A stretch of DNA of 64,000 bases, from assembly GCF_000938265.1 (NCBI RefSeq), contig NZ_JYFC01000003.1, positions 496,001 through 560,000 on the forward strand, in the 5' to 3' direction. A program made the position numbers and the translations under genes. The DNA comes from Agreia bicolorata (GTDB lineage Bacteria > Actinomycetota > Actinomycetes > Actinomycetales > Microbacteriaceae). The first letter of the stretch is position 1, and each line of letters begins with the position of its first letter. The notes under the pieces were generated by a model that did no database searches, had not been told where the DNA came from, and worked only from the letters and a program-made list of their open reading frames with translations. Below are positions 33,520 to 41,820 of this stretch, one piece after another.

Positions 33520-34020
33520 ATGGCCTCCTCCCCTCGTGCTCTCGACCCCACCCAGTTGGGTGCGTACTTCGCGCTCATCGAGGTGAGCAGCCTTCTGCGG
33601 CACTCGGTCGAGCAGCAGCTTCGTGAGGCCGGCGATCTCAGCTATGTGCAGTTCCAGCTCCTGGCCCGCTTGGGCGATTCGCCGACGGGCAGCCACCGAA
33701 TGACTGAGCTCGCCGACGGTGTCGTGTACAGCAGAAGCGGCCTCACCTACCAGGCGCAATTGCTCGAGCAGCGCGGACTGGTCACTCGTTCTCCAACGCC
33801 CGACGATGAACGCGGCACGACAGTCACGATCACGGAGCAGGGCCGTGACGTTCTCGCCCAGGTCTTCCCTGGCCACATCGCTGTGCTCGACGACCTGCTG
33901 CTCGAACCGCTGACGCCGGGCGATGTCGCCTCTCTCGCCGACGTTCTGGGGCGGGTCCGCGACCACATGCGTGCCGCTCCGCCGCGGTCTGCTGCGCCGC
34001 GGCGACGCAAATCGAGCTGA
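33520..34020 (+). CDS. MarR-family regulator of the adjacent oxidoreductase
   Basis: A 166-residue MarR protein. Helices and wing are in the usual order: FALIEVSSLLRHSVEQQLRE, LSYVQFQLLARLGDSP, the recognition helix region MTELADGVVYSRSGLTYQAQ, and the wing PTPDDERGTTVTITEQGRDV. The C-terminal tail is basic (APRRRKSS). Candidate operators with GCTT...AAGC symmetry occur in front of this gene and three times before the oxidoreductase at 34305, so it probably represses both. MarR proteins of this kind often respond to electrophiles or phenolics. No ligand can be read from the sequence. Confidence 0.88.
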   Translation: MASSPRALDPTQLGAYFALIEVSSLLRHSVEQQLREAGDLSYVQFQLLARLGDSPTGSHRMTELADGVVYSRSGLTYQAQLLEQRGLVTRSPTPDDERGTTVTITEQGRDVLAQVFPGHIAVLDDLLLEPLTPGDVASLADVLGRVRDHMRAAPPRSAAPRRRKSS

Positions 34021-34210
34021 TCTCGGGACCGGGCCCGATGCATCCGGATGCTCGGGTCGCCTGACTATTCGGCCGGCGGGCCGACAATTCCCCGCAGGGG
34101 GCGGTTCGTTCTTCCGCGGCGCTTTCCGCGCGGCCGCGCGCGGCGGTCAGGGGCTGCCGCCGATTGCGCCTTCTGACCTCGGGTTGGAAGCACTCTCGAG
34201 CCTTGAATGT

Positions 34211-34226
34211 ATTGCGAATTCGTAGC
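34211..34226. promoter_or_regulatory. MarR box, distal site
   Basis: ATTGCGAATTCGTAGC shares GAATTCGWAGC with the site 20 bp downstream. The 20-bp spacing puts both on one DNA face. Confidence 0.5.
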
Positions 34227-34230
34227 ACTT

Positions 34231-34246
34231 GCTTTGAATTCGAAGC
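34231..34246. promoter_or_regulatory. MarR box, central site
   Basis: GCTTTGAATTCGAAGC is symmetric at 14 of 16 positions and is the best of the series upstream of the oxidoreductase. Confidence 0.7.
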
Positions 34247-34267
34247 GGTGATACCGTCTGATCAAGT

Positions 34268-34283
34268 GCTTCACATTCGAAGC
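34268..34283. promoter_or_regulatory. MarR box, proximal site
   Basis: GCTTCACATTCGAAGC lies 21 bp upstream of the oxidoreductase ATG, just before the AGAGAAAGAAGAAG ribosome-binding region. Binding here would block initiation or elongation. Confidence 0.65.
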
Positions 34284-34304
34284 AATGAGAGAAAGAAGAA
34301 GATC

Positions 34305-35240
34305 ATGAAGGCAGTACGTTTTCACGAAGTCGGTGGCCCTGAAGTTCTGCGTTACGAAGATGCCGAGCAACCCGTGGCTGGTGAGGGGCAGGTTCTGATC
34401 CGAGTTGCGGGCTCGGCGTTCAACCCGGCCGACGCGGGCATTCGCGGAGGAACTCTTCCGTTCCTGGTGGTGTTGCCGCACGTGCCCGGGTACGACGTGT
34501 CGGGCACCATCGAGGCACTCGGCGACGGCGTGACGGATTTTCAGGTGGGTGACCCGGTCGTGGCTTTTCTCCCCATGGGTGACAACGGCTCGGCGGCCGA
34601 ATACGTGGTTGCGCCTGCCGACGTTCTGGCGAAGGCGCCGTCGAGCATCGACCTTGCAGATGCCGCAGCCCTGCCGTCGGTGGCGCTCACCGCCTGGCAG
34701 GCGCTTTTCGACCTAGCGGGGCTCGAGGCCGGTCAGCGTGTGCTCATCGCCGGTGCCGGGGGAGCGGTTGGTGGCTACGCCGTGCAGCTCGCCAAGCACG
34801 CGGGTGCGTATGTGATCGCCACGGCGAGCCCGCGCAGTCGTAACGACGTCAGTTCAGCCGGCGCAGATGAGGTCATCGACCACGCCAGCACCGCGGTGCT
34901 CGACGCCGTCGCCGAACAGGTCGACGTTCTTCTGAACCTGGCGCCCATCAGTCCCGAGGAGTTCGAGGCTCTTGTGCCTCTCGTTCGTGACGGCGGCATC
35001 GTGGTGGCCACGACAGCATGGATGGCCACGCCCGGCGATGAGAAGCGCGGCGTGCGCACGGCGAGCGTCTTCGTGGAGGCCAAGGTCGACGAGCTGAACC
35101 AGCTGGTGGCGCTGGTCGACAGTGGTGAGCTCGTGGTCAACGTGGCCCAGCGTGTGCCGCTGAGCGAACTGCCCGCGATCCATGCCAAGGCTGCCGCTGG
35201 TGAGTTGCGCGGCAAGATCGTCGCCGTTCCTGCCGGCTAG
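34305..35240 (+). CDS. Zinc-free NADPH:quinone oxidoreductase-like enzyme (MDR superfamily)
   Basis: A 311-residue medium-chain reductase lacking the zinc-binding cysteines of alcohol dehydrogenases. The catalytic domain begins MKAVRFHEVGGPEVLRYEDA, with SAFNPADAGIRGG and VPGYDVSGTIEALGDGVTDF. The Rossmann domain has AGAGGAVGGYAVQLAKHAGA (GxGxxG-type nucleotide binding). Such enzymes reduce quinones or enones with NADPH and are typical stress-response targets of MarR regulators. The ATG at 34305 follows a purine-rich site. Three MarR boxes in the upstream 100 bp support control by the preceding gene. Confidence 0.88.
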   Translation: MKAVRFHEVGGPEVLRYEDAEQPVAGEGQVLIRVAGSAFNPADAGIRGGTLPFLVVLPHVPGYDVSGTIEALGDGVTDFQVGDPVVAFLPMGDNGSAAEYVVAPADVLAKAPSSIDLADAAALPSVALTAWQALFDLAGLEAGQRVLIAGAGGAVGGYAVQLAKHAGAYVIATASPRSRNDVSSAGADEVIDHASTAVLDAVAEQVDVLLNLAPISPEEFEALVPLVRDGGIVVATTAWMATPGDEKRGVRTASVFVEAKVDELNQLVALVDSGELVVNVAQRVPLSELPAIHAKAAAGELRGKIVAVPAG

Positions 35241-35293
35241 TCGATGTGCCGACGGGGTCGCGCGAGGGGCATCGGTCGGGGCAGAGTGGGGCC

Positions 35294-36517
35294 ATGACTA
35301 CTTCTGCGAGTGTCGTCATCGTCGGAGGAGGCCCGGCGGGCCTCTTCCTCGGCCTGCTGCTCGCGCGCGCCGGCATCACCACCACCGTCCTCGAGAAGCA
35401 CGCCGATTTTCTCCGCGACTTCCGTGGAGACACCGTGCATCCCAGCACTCTCACGATGCTCGACGACCTCGGCCTCTTCGGCCGGTTCGACGCCCTGCCG
35501 CATTCGAAGATCAGATCGGTGTCGCTGAACGACGGCGACGGCGATGTGGTCATGGCCGATTTCGGGCGGCTCAGGGTGCCGCATCCATACATAGCCATGG
35601 TTCCGCAGTGGGATCTGCTCGACCTGCTCGCCGACGCCGGTGCTGCCGAATCCGCGTACACGCTCCGGATGCGCCATGAGGTGACCGGTGTCATTCGTGA
35701 GGGTGGGCGCGCTGTGGGTGTGTCGTACCTGTCGCCCGACGGGCCGGGCGAGATCCGAGCCGATCTCGTGGTCGCCTGCGACGGCCGCTCGTCTGTCGTG
35801 CGTGCTGCGGCGAAGCTCCCGGTCAAGGCCTTCGCCGTCGGGTTCGACGCGTGGTGGTTCCGGGTCACGACAGCGGCGTATGTCGGTGAGCAGCTGATCC
35901 CTCGGCTCGATGCCGGCCATGTCATGATCTCGATTCCCCGAAAGGGCTATGTGCAGGTCGCTTCGCTGGGTCCGAAGGGAAGTGACGCGACGCTGCGTGC
36001 GAGAGGAATCGAGGCCCTCCGCGCCGATGTCGCCTCGCTCGTCCCCGAGATCGCCGCCGACGTGCACCGCCTCTCGTCGATGGACGACGTGAAGCATCTC
36101 GACGTCAAGGTCGATCGCCTCACGAGGTGGCATCGCCCGGGCTTGCTCTGCATCGGGGACGCCGCGCATGCCATGTCACCGGTGGGCGGCGTCGGCATCA
36201 ATCTGGCGGTTCAGGATGCCGTGGCCACGGCTCGCATTGTCGCCGAGCCGCTGCTGCGGGGCGAGTTCCGCGACGGTGGATCTGGGGTGCTGGCCAAGGT
36301 GCGCAGACGCCGGACGCTGCCGACCGTCCTCATCCAGAGCCTGCAACGCGTTCTGCACAGGCGACTCATAGGCCCGGCGCTTGAGGGCAGAATCGCCCAA
36401 CCGCCTCGCCTTCTCGTCGCGATCGCGCGGCGTGCGCCGGCCATCACCGGGCTGACTGCGCGCTTCATCGGGATTGGCCCGCGTCCCGAGCGCATCCCCG
36501 CATTTGCGCGCAGATAA
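35294..36517 (+). CDS. FAD-dependent group A monooxygenase (PHBH/UbiH class)
   Basis: A 407-residue flavoprotein. The dinucleotide-binding motif VVIVGGGPAGLFLGLLLARA begins at residue 7, the DG motif is VVACDGRSSVVR near 175, and the GD motif CIGDAAHAMSPVGGVGINLA lies near 285. The N-terminal RGDTVHPSTLTMLDDLGL block is typical of aromatic hydroxylases and tetracycline-type monooxygenases. The C-terminal 50 residues are basic and family-variable. It lies 53 bp after the quinone reductase and may be in the same operon, which would fit detoxification or breakdown of a phenolic compound. The substrate is unknown. Confidence 0.87.
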   Translation: MTTSASVVIVGGGPAGLFLGLLLARAGITTTVLEKHADFLRDFRGDTVHPSTLTMLDDLGLFGRFDALPHSKIRSVSLNDGDGDVVMADFGRLRVPHPYIAMVPQWDLLDLLADAGAAESAYTLRMRHEVTGVIREGGRAVGVSYLSPDGPGEIRADLVVACDGRSSVVRAAAKLPVKAFAVGFDAWWFRVTTAAYVGEQLIPRLDAGHVMISIPRKGYVQVASLGPKGSDATLRARGIEALRADVASLVPEIAADVHRLSSMDDVKHLDVKVDRLTRWHRPGLLCIGDAAHAMSPVGGVGINLAVQDAVATARIVAEPLLRGEFRDGGSGVLAKVRRRRTLPTVLIQSLQRVLHRRLIGPALEGRIAQPPRLLVAIARRAPAITGLTARFIGIGPRPERIPAFARR

Positions 36518-36550
36518 GCCCGACGCATCGAGGGTAGGCATACTCGATGT

Positions 36551-37012
36551 ATGGAACTCGATCCAGTGTCCCCTTTCGACATCGGCCCGATTCGAGATTT
36601 TCTGGAGCAGGCCGACCTGACTTTGGCTGGGCTCGATGCGCCCGGAGTGCGGCTGTGGGTTGAGCGAGACGGCAGCGGCCACATCGTCGGCAGCACGGGC
36701 TTCGAGCTGAGCGCGGATGCCCGGCACGCGCTGATTCGCAGCGTCGCCGTGGCGCCGGAGCGTCGCACAGCTGGATCGGGCTCTCGGCTCGCCCGATTCG
36801 CGATGGATGCGGCGCGGGACGCGGGAGCCGAACGTGCATGGCTCTTCTCGCGGCGCTCGGGCCCGTTCTGGCAGAAGCTCGGTTTCGCCGCTGCCGACCG
36901 CGACGAGCTGGCCACCGCTCTCGCCGACACCCATCAGGTGCGCCTGTTCGTCGAGACAGGTCAGCTCGGGCGCGAGGTCGCATGGTCGTGCGCGCTTCCG
37001 GATGCTGCGTGA
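36551..37012 (+). CDS. GNAT N-acetyltransferase, ArsN2-like
   Basis: A 153-residue acetyl-CoA-dependent acetyltransferase. The acetyl-CoA pocket is LIRSVAVAPERRTAGSGSRL, where the usual Q/RxxGxG/A is RRTAGSGS. The rest matches what I recall of ArsN2-type proteins: IRDFLEQADLTLAGLDAPGV near the start, AWLFSRRSGPFWQKLGF, and THQVRLFVETGQLGREVAWS at the end. ArsN proteins acetylate organoarsenicals or related compounds; no other arsenic genes are in the window, so the assignment stays tentative. It converges with the frameshifted hydrolase. Confidence 0.75.
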   Translation: MELDPVSPFDIGPIRDFLEQADLTLAGLDAPGVRLWVERDGSGHIVGSTGFELSADARHALIRSVAVAPERRTAGSGSRLARFAMDAARDAGAERAWLFSRRSGPFWQKLGFAAADRDELATALADTHQVRLFVETGQLGREVAWSCALPDAA

Positions 37013-37025
37013 GCTGTGCAACGCG

Positions 37026-37861
37026 CTACTGCTGGATGAAGTCCAGAAGGTCGGGGTTGATGACGTCGGCGTGCGTCGTCAGCATGCCGTGCGGGTAGCC
37101 CTCGTAGATCTTCAGCGTCGAGTTGCTGAGCAGCTCGTGCTGCTTGAGCGCCGCATCCTTGTACGGCACGACCTGGTCGTCGTCACCCTGCATCACAAGA
37201 ACAGGAACGGAGATCGCCTTCAGATCTTCTGTCTGGTCGGTCTCGGAGAACGCCTTGATGCCCTCGTAGTGCGCGAGCGCGCTGCCGGTCATGCCCTGCC
37301 GCCACCAGTTGTCGACCACGGGCTGTGAGAGAGTCGCTCCGTCGCGGTTGAAACCGTAGAACGGGCCGGATGCGACGGCTTCGAAGAACTCGGCCCGGTT
37401 GGCGGCCAGGGCTTCACGGAACCCATCGAATACCGCGATCGGCGTTCCCTCAGGGTTGGCATCGGTCTGCGCCATCAGTGGTGGTACTGCTGCGACCAGC
37501 ACGGCTTTCGCCACGCGACCCTGCGGCTCGCCGTGCTTGGCGACGTAGCGCGCGACCTGGCCGCCACCCGTGGAGTGACCGATGTGGATGGCGTTCTTCA
37601 GGTCGAGGTGCTCGACCACGGCGGAGACGTCGCTCGCGTAGTGGTCCATGTCGTGACCGGTGCCGATGTCGGTCGACCGGCCGTGGCCGCGGCGGTCGCT
37701 CGCGATGACGCGGAAACCCTTCGAGTGGAAGTAGAGCATCTGGGCATCCCAGTCATCACTGGACAGGGGCCAGCCATGGTGGAACACGATGGGCTGGGCG
37801 TCCTCGATCCCCAGTCTTTGTAATAGATCTCTGTGCCGTCTTCGGCTGTCACAAACGCCAT
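37026..37861 (-). pseudogene. Frameshifted alpha/beta hydrolase (non-haem chloroperoxidase-like)
   Basis: The 5' end reads MAFVTAEDGTEIYYKDWG in one frame from the ATG at 37861, and the rest, from EDAQPIVFHHGWPLSSDDWD to the stop, reads in another. The join lies at a GGGG run (reverse strand of 37809-37812): one more G would give KDWGIEDAQP and a continuous protein of 278 residues of normal family length. The remaining chain is intact, with the nucleophile elbow HIGHSTGGGQ (Ser in GHSTGG), acid in QGDDDQ and the C-terminal His of EGYPHGML. GGAGG precedes the ATG. Either a recent inactivation or a homopolymer sequencing error; the rest shows no decay. Confidence 0.85.
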
Positions 37862-38015
37862 GATTGACCTCCATCTTCGTGTCGAACCAAGTCGTGCTCG
37901 GAACGACTTCCTGTGGGAATTCCGCTCGTCGATGAGCGCGCTCTCACAATAACGCGGCTCGACCGCTCAATCTATGGAGAATCCGAGGGTTTGACATCTG
38001 TTCAGTGAGGCCCGA

Positions 38016-38522
38016 TCATCCGTCGCAATCAAGGGTCGGGTCTGGCTCCAGCTGCATGCACACCAGCCTCGGCCTTTCCTCCCACGATTCCACCACGGCG
38101 AAACCGCGCGCGCGGTAGAGCTGCATGGCGTCATCGCGCCACTCCCACACTGTGAGCCGCACGGGTAGGTCCCTGAGGCTGATCGCCGCATCGAGGAGCG
38201 CGGAGCCGACCCGCCGGCCGCGGGCGCGCGGATCGACCCAGAGCCGCTTGATTTCCCTCGTCGCGCCGCTCCTCTGAACGACGACGATCCCGACGAGTTC
38301 GCCGTCTGCCTCGGCGACGTGAACGACCCCATTGTCGTACGCTGTCGCCGGGTCGTGGATTTCTGCTCTGTAGCGCGCGGGAAGGGCGGCGTCGGCGGGC
38401 GCCTCGCCCTGCTGTTCGGCCTTCTCGAGCTCGGTCTGCCTCAGGTAGGCCTCGACGAGAAGACGTACCTGTTCACGATCGGGTCCCGCGAGGTCGGCTC
38501 GTCGCACGGTGATGAGATCCAT
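38016..38522 (-). CDS. GNAT-family acetyltransferase
   Basis: A 168-residue GNAT protein. The acetyl-CoA-binding motif is IKRLWVDPRARGRRVGSALL (RxxGRR-type loop, about 105-125), and the C-terminal beta-bulge region is YRARGFAVVESWEERPRLVC. The N-terminal third is helical and charged (REQVRLLVEAYLRQTELEKA). The ATG at 38522 follows AGGAG; a longer reading upstream lies across the next gene and is rejected. Substrate unknown. It starts 7 bp after the end of a PPOX-like gene on the same strand, so they form an operon. Confidence 0.85.
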   Translation of the reverse strand: MDLITVRRADLAGPDREQVRLLVEAYLRQTELEKAEQQGEAPADAALPARYRAEIHDPATAYDNGVVHVAEADGELVGIVVVQRSGATREIKRLWVDPRARGRRVGSALLDAAISLRDLPVRLTVWEWRDDAMQLYRARGFAVVESWEERPRLVCMQLEPDPTLDCDG

Positions 38523-38529
38523 GGGGCTC

Positions 38530-38898
38530 CTAGCTCCCACCGAGCAGCCATCGCTTGACGGAGATCTGGAGGAGCACTCGCGGGCCGTCCACCGTCTCAT
38601 CGAGAACGTTCCAGCCGTTGTACTTCTGCGCGAAGAGAGAGACGACGTCGGCGAACTCGGCGATCTCGCGGTGGACGAGAGCCCGGCCTTGGGCAACGTG
38701 CGGGTCAGGTGCCGAACCGTCAATGGCGAGGGAGACCCGATCGTCTGCGGTGACGTTTCGCACTTTCACGTTTGTCGCCGCGGATGCGATCCAGAAGGCG
38801 TTTTGGACCAAGACGAACCAGACCGAGGTCGTATGCGGCGATCCATCTGCGCGCAACGTGGTGAACCACGCACAGGGTGTATCGGCGGATGATGTCAT
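38530..38898 (-). CDS. PPOX-class flavin-binding protein
   Basis: A 122-residue split-barrel protein of the pyridoxamine-5'-phosphate-oxidase-like superfamily. Recognisable are FTTLRADGSPHTTSVWFVLV, the second strand pair FWIASAATNVKVRNVTADDR and VSLAIDGSAPDPHVAQGRAL. Members bind FMN or F420 and act in reductions or in quenching of reactive compounds; which cofactor applies is not evident. The ATG at 38898 gives a slightly short N-terminus. The gene is divergent from the PadR gene, whose start lies 71 bp away. Confidence 0.78.
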   Translation of the reverse strand: MTSSADTPCAWFTTLRADGSPHTTSVWFVLVQNAFWIASAATNVKVRNVTADDRVSLAIDGSAPDPHVAQGRALVHREIAEFADVVSLFAQKYNGWNVLDETVDGPRVLLQISVKRWLLGGS

Positions 38899-38945
38899 CT
38901 GACCAGTATTGCGAGCAACTCCTCGCCTCGCACTTGCACCTATCT

Positions 38946-38970
38946 TGCATGGCACGTAACGTGTTATGCA
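38946..38970. promoter_or_regulatory. PadR-type operator overlapping the padR start
   Basis: A 25-bp dyad runs TGCATGGCACG, TAA, CGTGTTATGCA, with 9 of 11 positions symmetric. Its last base is the A of the padR ATG. A TATCTT hexamer at 38941-38946 abuts it. Autoregulation is the likely role. Confidence 0.6.
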
Positions 38971-39305
38971 TGGTAGTGGATGTTGGCACACAGCTGCGCA
39001 AGGGCGTTGTGGAGTTCTGCGTGCTCGGGCTGCTCTCGCGCGAGGCGATGTATGGCTGGCAGCTGTCGGAGCGCCTCGTCTCGAGTGGCCTGATCGCGAG
39101 CATCGGCACTCTGTATCCGATGCTGGCCCGCCTGCGCAGTCAAGGGCTCGTCACCGCGTACGACGAGGCATCGGCCTCCGGGCCGGTGCGCAAGTACTAC
39201 AGGCTCACAGCTCAGGGCGAGGTGCAGCTCGAATCGTTCCGGCTGCAATGGACACCCTTCGCCGCCACCGTGCATCAGCTCGTCGGAAAGGACAGCAGCT
39301 CATGA
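38970..39305 (+). CDS. PadR-family regulator
   Basis: A 111-residue winged-helix regulator of the short PadR class. The chain begins VVDVGTQLRKGVVEFCVLGL, the recognition helix is in IASIGTLYPMLARLRSQGLV, and the wing is SASGPVRKYYRLTAQGEVQL. The ATG at 38970 was chosen because the family starts here; an ATG at 38949 in frame would add 7 residues, and neither has a ribosome-binding site, so a leaderless or very short-leader message is possible. The stop overlaps the next gene by ATGA. Paired PadR/HAAS-type genes usually control a membrane function. Confidence 0.88.
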   Translation: MVVDVGTQLRKGVVEFCVLGLLSREAMYGWQLSERLVSSGLIASIGTLYPMLARLRSQGLVTAYDEASASGPVRKYYRLTAQGEVQLESFRLQWTPFAATVHQLVGKDSSS

Positions 39306-39916
39306 CCGAACAGACGTCGAACACCGTGAAGACCTACCTTGCGCGTCTCGACGCGGCGCTCGCCGGAGTCGACCCCGACGTGCGCTTCGAGATCGTGTCG
39401 GGCATCCGCGAAGAACTTGCAGGCCTAGACGACCAGGCGGCGGCTGCGCGTATCGCCGACATGGACGACCCGGCGTTGATTGCTGCTGAGGCTCGCGCCG
39501 AGCTGCCTCCTGCTCCCACGCCCCCAGCGCCCGTGGCAGCCGAACCCGTTCCGGGCCGCACGTTCTCGATTGTCGCCGTGGTCGTGCTCATCGTCGGTGC
39601 CTTTATCCTGCCGCTTCTCGGCCCACTCGTCGGCCTCGTGTGGGTCAGCATGGCGAAGGCGTGGACACGTTTCGAGAAGCTCGTAGCCTGGCTCGTTCCG
39701 CTTGCGACGATCTTTGTCGTCGCTGCAGTGTTGGCGATCACCTCGATGACGGGCCAGGAGACCGCGTCCGAGACGACGAACCCGCTCATTCCTTGGGGAT
39801 TCCCGTTCGGATGGCATCTGACCGTGCTTATTCCGTATGTTGTGCTGCCCATCGAGGGCGTCGTGCTGGCGGTGCGAGCCAACAAGCGCGGATGGCGGGC
39901 GCAGCCGCTGCCCTAA
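39302..39916 (+). CDS. HAAS-like PadR-associated membrane protein
   Basis: A 204-residue protein. The first 70 residues match the soluble helical HAAS/DUF1700 type (VKTYLARLDAALAGVDPDVR, then EIVSGIREELAGLDDQA). A proline-alanine linker (PPAPTPPAPVAAEP) leads to four hydrophobic segments (about 88-105, 108-118, 128-148, 172-192). Such proteins are nearly always encoded directly behind a PadR regulator and are thought to be membrane partners of it or of an ABC-type stress function. Here the ATG overlaps the PadR stop. Function is not established. Confidence 0.78.
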   Translation: MTEQTSNTVKTYLARLDAALAGVDPDVRFEIVSGIREELAGLDDQAAAARIADMDDPALIAAEARAELPPAPTPPAPVAAEPVPGRTFSIVAVVVLIVGAFILPLLGPLVGLVWVSMAKAWTRFEKLVAWLVPLATIFVVAAVLAITSMTGQETASETTNPLIPWGFPFGWHLTVLIPYVVLPIEGVVLAVRANKRGWRAQPLP

Positions 39917-40020
39917 CCCGAGTGGCCCGCGGAAGGCGTCGCTCTAATGCAGGAGAAACCGCATCACGGCGTGCGAACGTGGCCGATTTTGCCGACTTTT
40001 CCTGAAAACGAGCGCGCCGG

Positions 40021-40650
40021 TCAGTGGCCGCGCGCGATCCACTCCTCGAGGTGCGGGGCCTCTGCGCCGATCGTGGTCGAGTCGCCGTGACCCGTTCGCA
40101 CGACGGTGTCGGAGGGCAGTGTCAGCAGCTTGGTGCTGATCGACTCGATGATCGTGCCGAAGTCGCTGTACGAACGGCCGGTCGCGCCCGGCCCACCATT
40201 GAACAAGGTGTCTCCGCTGAAAACCGTGCCCAGCGACGGGGCAAAGAAGCAGACCGCTCCGGGCGAATGCCCGGGCGTGTGCAGCACCTCGAGCTCGATG
40301 CCGGCGACCGTGACGATCTGGCCATCGACCAGGCCGGAACTCGGCGAGGCGTCGGGGTAGACCGCGTCCCAGAGCATCCGATCGCCGTCGTTCAGCAGCA
40401 CCGGCGCGCCGGTTGCGGCCTGCAACGCGGCCACGGCGTCGATGTGATCGTTGTGGGCGTGCGTCAGAAGAATCGCGGCGAGCGTGCGGTCGCCGACGGC
40501 GGCCAGGATGGCGTCGGCATCGTGGGCGGCGTCGATCACGACGCACTCGCGTTCGTCACCGACGATCCACACGTTGTTGTCGACATCCCACGTTCCACCG
40601 TCGAGGCTGAAGGTGCCGCTGGTGACCAGGTTCTCGATGCGGGCGGCCAT
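40021..40650 (-). CDS. Metallo-beta-lactamase-fold hydrolase, formaldehyde detoxification partner
   Basis: A 209-residue MBL-fold hydrolase with intact metal ligands: THAHNDHID (HxHxDH), HTPGHSPGA, and the late aspartate in FSGDTLF with a final histidine in RTGHGDST. The ATG at 40650 overlaps the stop of the mycothiol-dependent dehydrogenase by one base. In mycobacteria the same gene pair occurs (mscR and an MBL hydrolase), and the hydrolase is presumed to cleave the S-formylmycothiol produced by MscR, giving formate and mycothiol. That step is inferred from neighbourhood. A glyoxalase II-like activity is the alternative. Confidence 0.85.
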   Translation of the reverse strand: MAARIENLVTSGTFSLDGGTWDVDNNVWIVGDERECVVIDAAHDADAILAAVGDRTLAAILLTHAHNDHIDAVAALQAATGAPVLLNDGDRMLWDAVYPDASPSSGLVDGQIVTVAGIELEVLHTPGHSPGAVCFFAPSLGTVFSGDTLFNGGPGATGRSYSDFGTIIESISTKLLTLPSDTVVRTGHGDSTTIGAEAPHLEEWIARGH

Positions 40651-41744
40651 TACAGAACCACCACCGAACGCAGCACATCGCCGCTCGCCATGCTGGCGAA
40701 CGCCTCTTCGATGTCGTGGATGCCGATTCGCTCGGTCACGAATTCGTCGAGGGGCAGACGGCCCTGCAGAAACAGGTCGGTGAGCATGGGGAAGTCGCGT
40801 TCGGGCAGGCAGTCGCCGTACCAGCTCGATTTGAGGGAGCCGCCACGGCCGAAGACGTCGAGCAGGGGGATCTCGAGCATCATGTCGGGCGTGGGAACGC
40901 CGACGAGAACGACGGTTCCCGCGAGGTCGCGGGCGTAGAACGCCTGGCGCCACGTCTCAGGGCGACCGACCGCATCGATCACGACATCGGCGCCGAAGGT
41001 GTTGGTGAGCTCCTGCACGGCGGCGACCACCCCGGCCTCGTCGAGGTCGCTGGAGTCGATCACGTGGGTCGCTCCGAGGGCTGCAGCCTTGGTGAGCTTC
41101 TTGGCGTCGCGGTCGATGGCGATGATGGTGCTCGCACCGGCCAGCTGCGAACCGACGATCGCAGCGGTACCCACGCCGCCGCATCCGATGACCGCGACGG
41201 AGTCGCCGCGCGTGACGTTGCCGGTGTTCATGGCGGCGCCCAGGCCGGCCATGATGCCGCAGCCGAGCAGGCCGACGGCGGCGGGGTCGGCATCCGGATT
41301 CACCTTCGTGCACTGCTTGGCGTGCACGAGCGTCTTCTCGGCGAACGCGCCGATGCCGAGGGCCGGGCTGAGCTCGGTTCCGTCTTCGAGGGTCATCTTC
41401 TGCGTGGCGTTGAAGGTATTGAAGCAGTACCAGGGCTCGGCACGCAGGCATGCGCGGCACTCGCCGCAGACCGCGCGCCAGTTGAGCACGACGAAGTCGC
41501 CGACCTTCACATTGGTGACGCCCTCGCCGATCGCGCTGACCCGACCCGCTGCCTCATGGCCGAGGAGGAAGGGGAAGTCGTCGCTGATTCCGCCCTCGCG
41601 GTAGTGGTAGTCGGTGTGGCAGACGCCGCACGTTTCGATGTCGACCACAGCCTCGCCTGGCCCGGGGTCGGGGATGACGATGGTGGTCAGCTCGACGGGT
41701 GCGCCCTTCGAGCGGGCGATCACGCCGGTCACGGTGGTGGACAT
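40650..41744 (-). CDS. mscR: S-(hydroxymethyl)mycothiol dehydrogenase
   Basis: A 364-residue zinc-dependent class III-type alcohol dehydrogenase that oxidises the formaldehyde-mycothiol adduct using NAD+. Catalytic zinc ligands are Cys39 and His60-type positions ([21 protein letters not shown]), the structural zinc cluster is [15 protein letters not shown], and the NAD site is [20 protein letters not shown]. The chain matches mycothiol-dependent members ([26 protein letters not shown]). Ribosome-binding site AGGAGC lies before the ATG at 41744. Mycothiol is confined to actinobacteria. Vanillate demethylation encoded 10 kb away would supply formaldehyde. Confidence 0.92.
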   Translation of the reverse strand: MSTTVTGVIARSKGAPVELTTIVIPDPGPGEAVVDIETCGVCHTDYHYREGGISDDFPFLLGHEAAGRVSAIGEGVTNVKVGDFVVLNWRAVCGECRACLRAEPWYCFNTFNATQKMTLEDGTELSPALGIGAFAEKTLVHAKQCTKVNPDADPAAVGLLGCGIMAGLGAAMNTGNVTRGDSVAVIGCGGVGTAAIVGSQLAGASTIIAIDRDAKKLTKAAALGATHVIDSSDLDEAGVVAAVQELTNTFGADVVIDAVGRPETWRQAFYARDLAGTVVLVGVPTPDMMLEIPLLDVFGRGGSLKSSWYGDCLPERDFPMLTDLFLQGRLPLDEFVTERIGIHDIEEAFASMASGDVLRSVVVL

Positions 41745-41820
41745 GGAGGGGCTCCTTTGTGCGCGGGTGGGGGGCTGTTTCAGAGTACCCGGCGTGGAGA
41801 TCGGTCTAGCTTGGCGGAGG

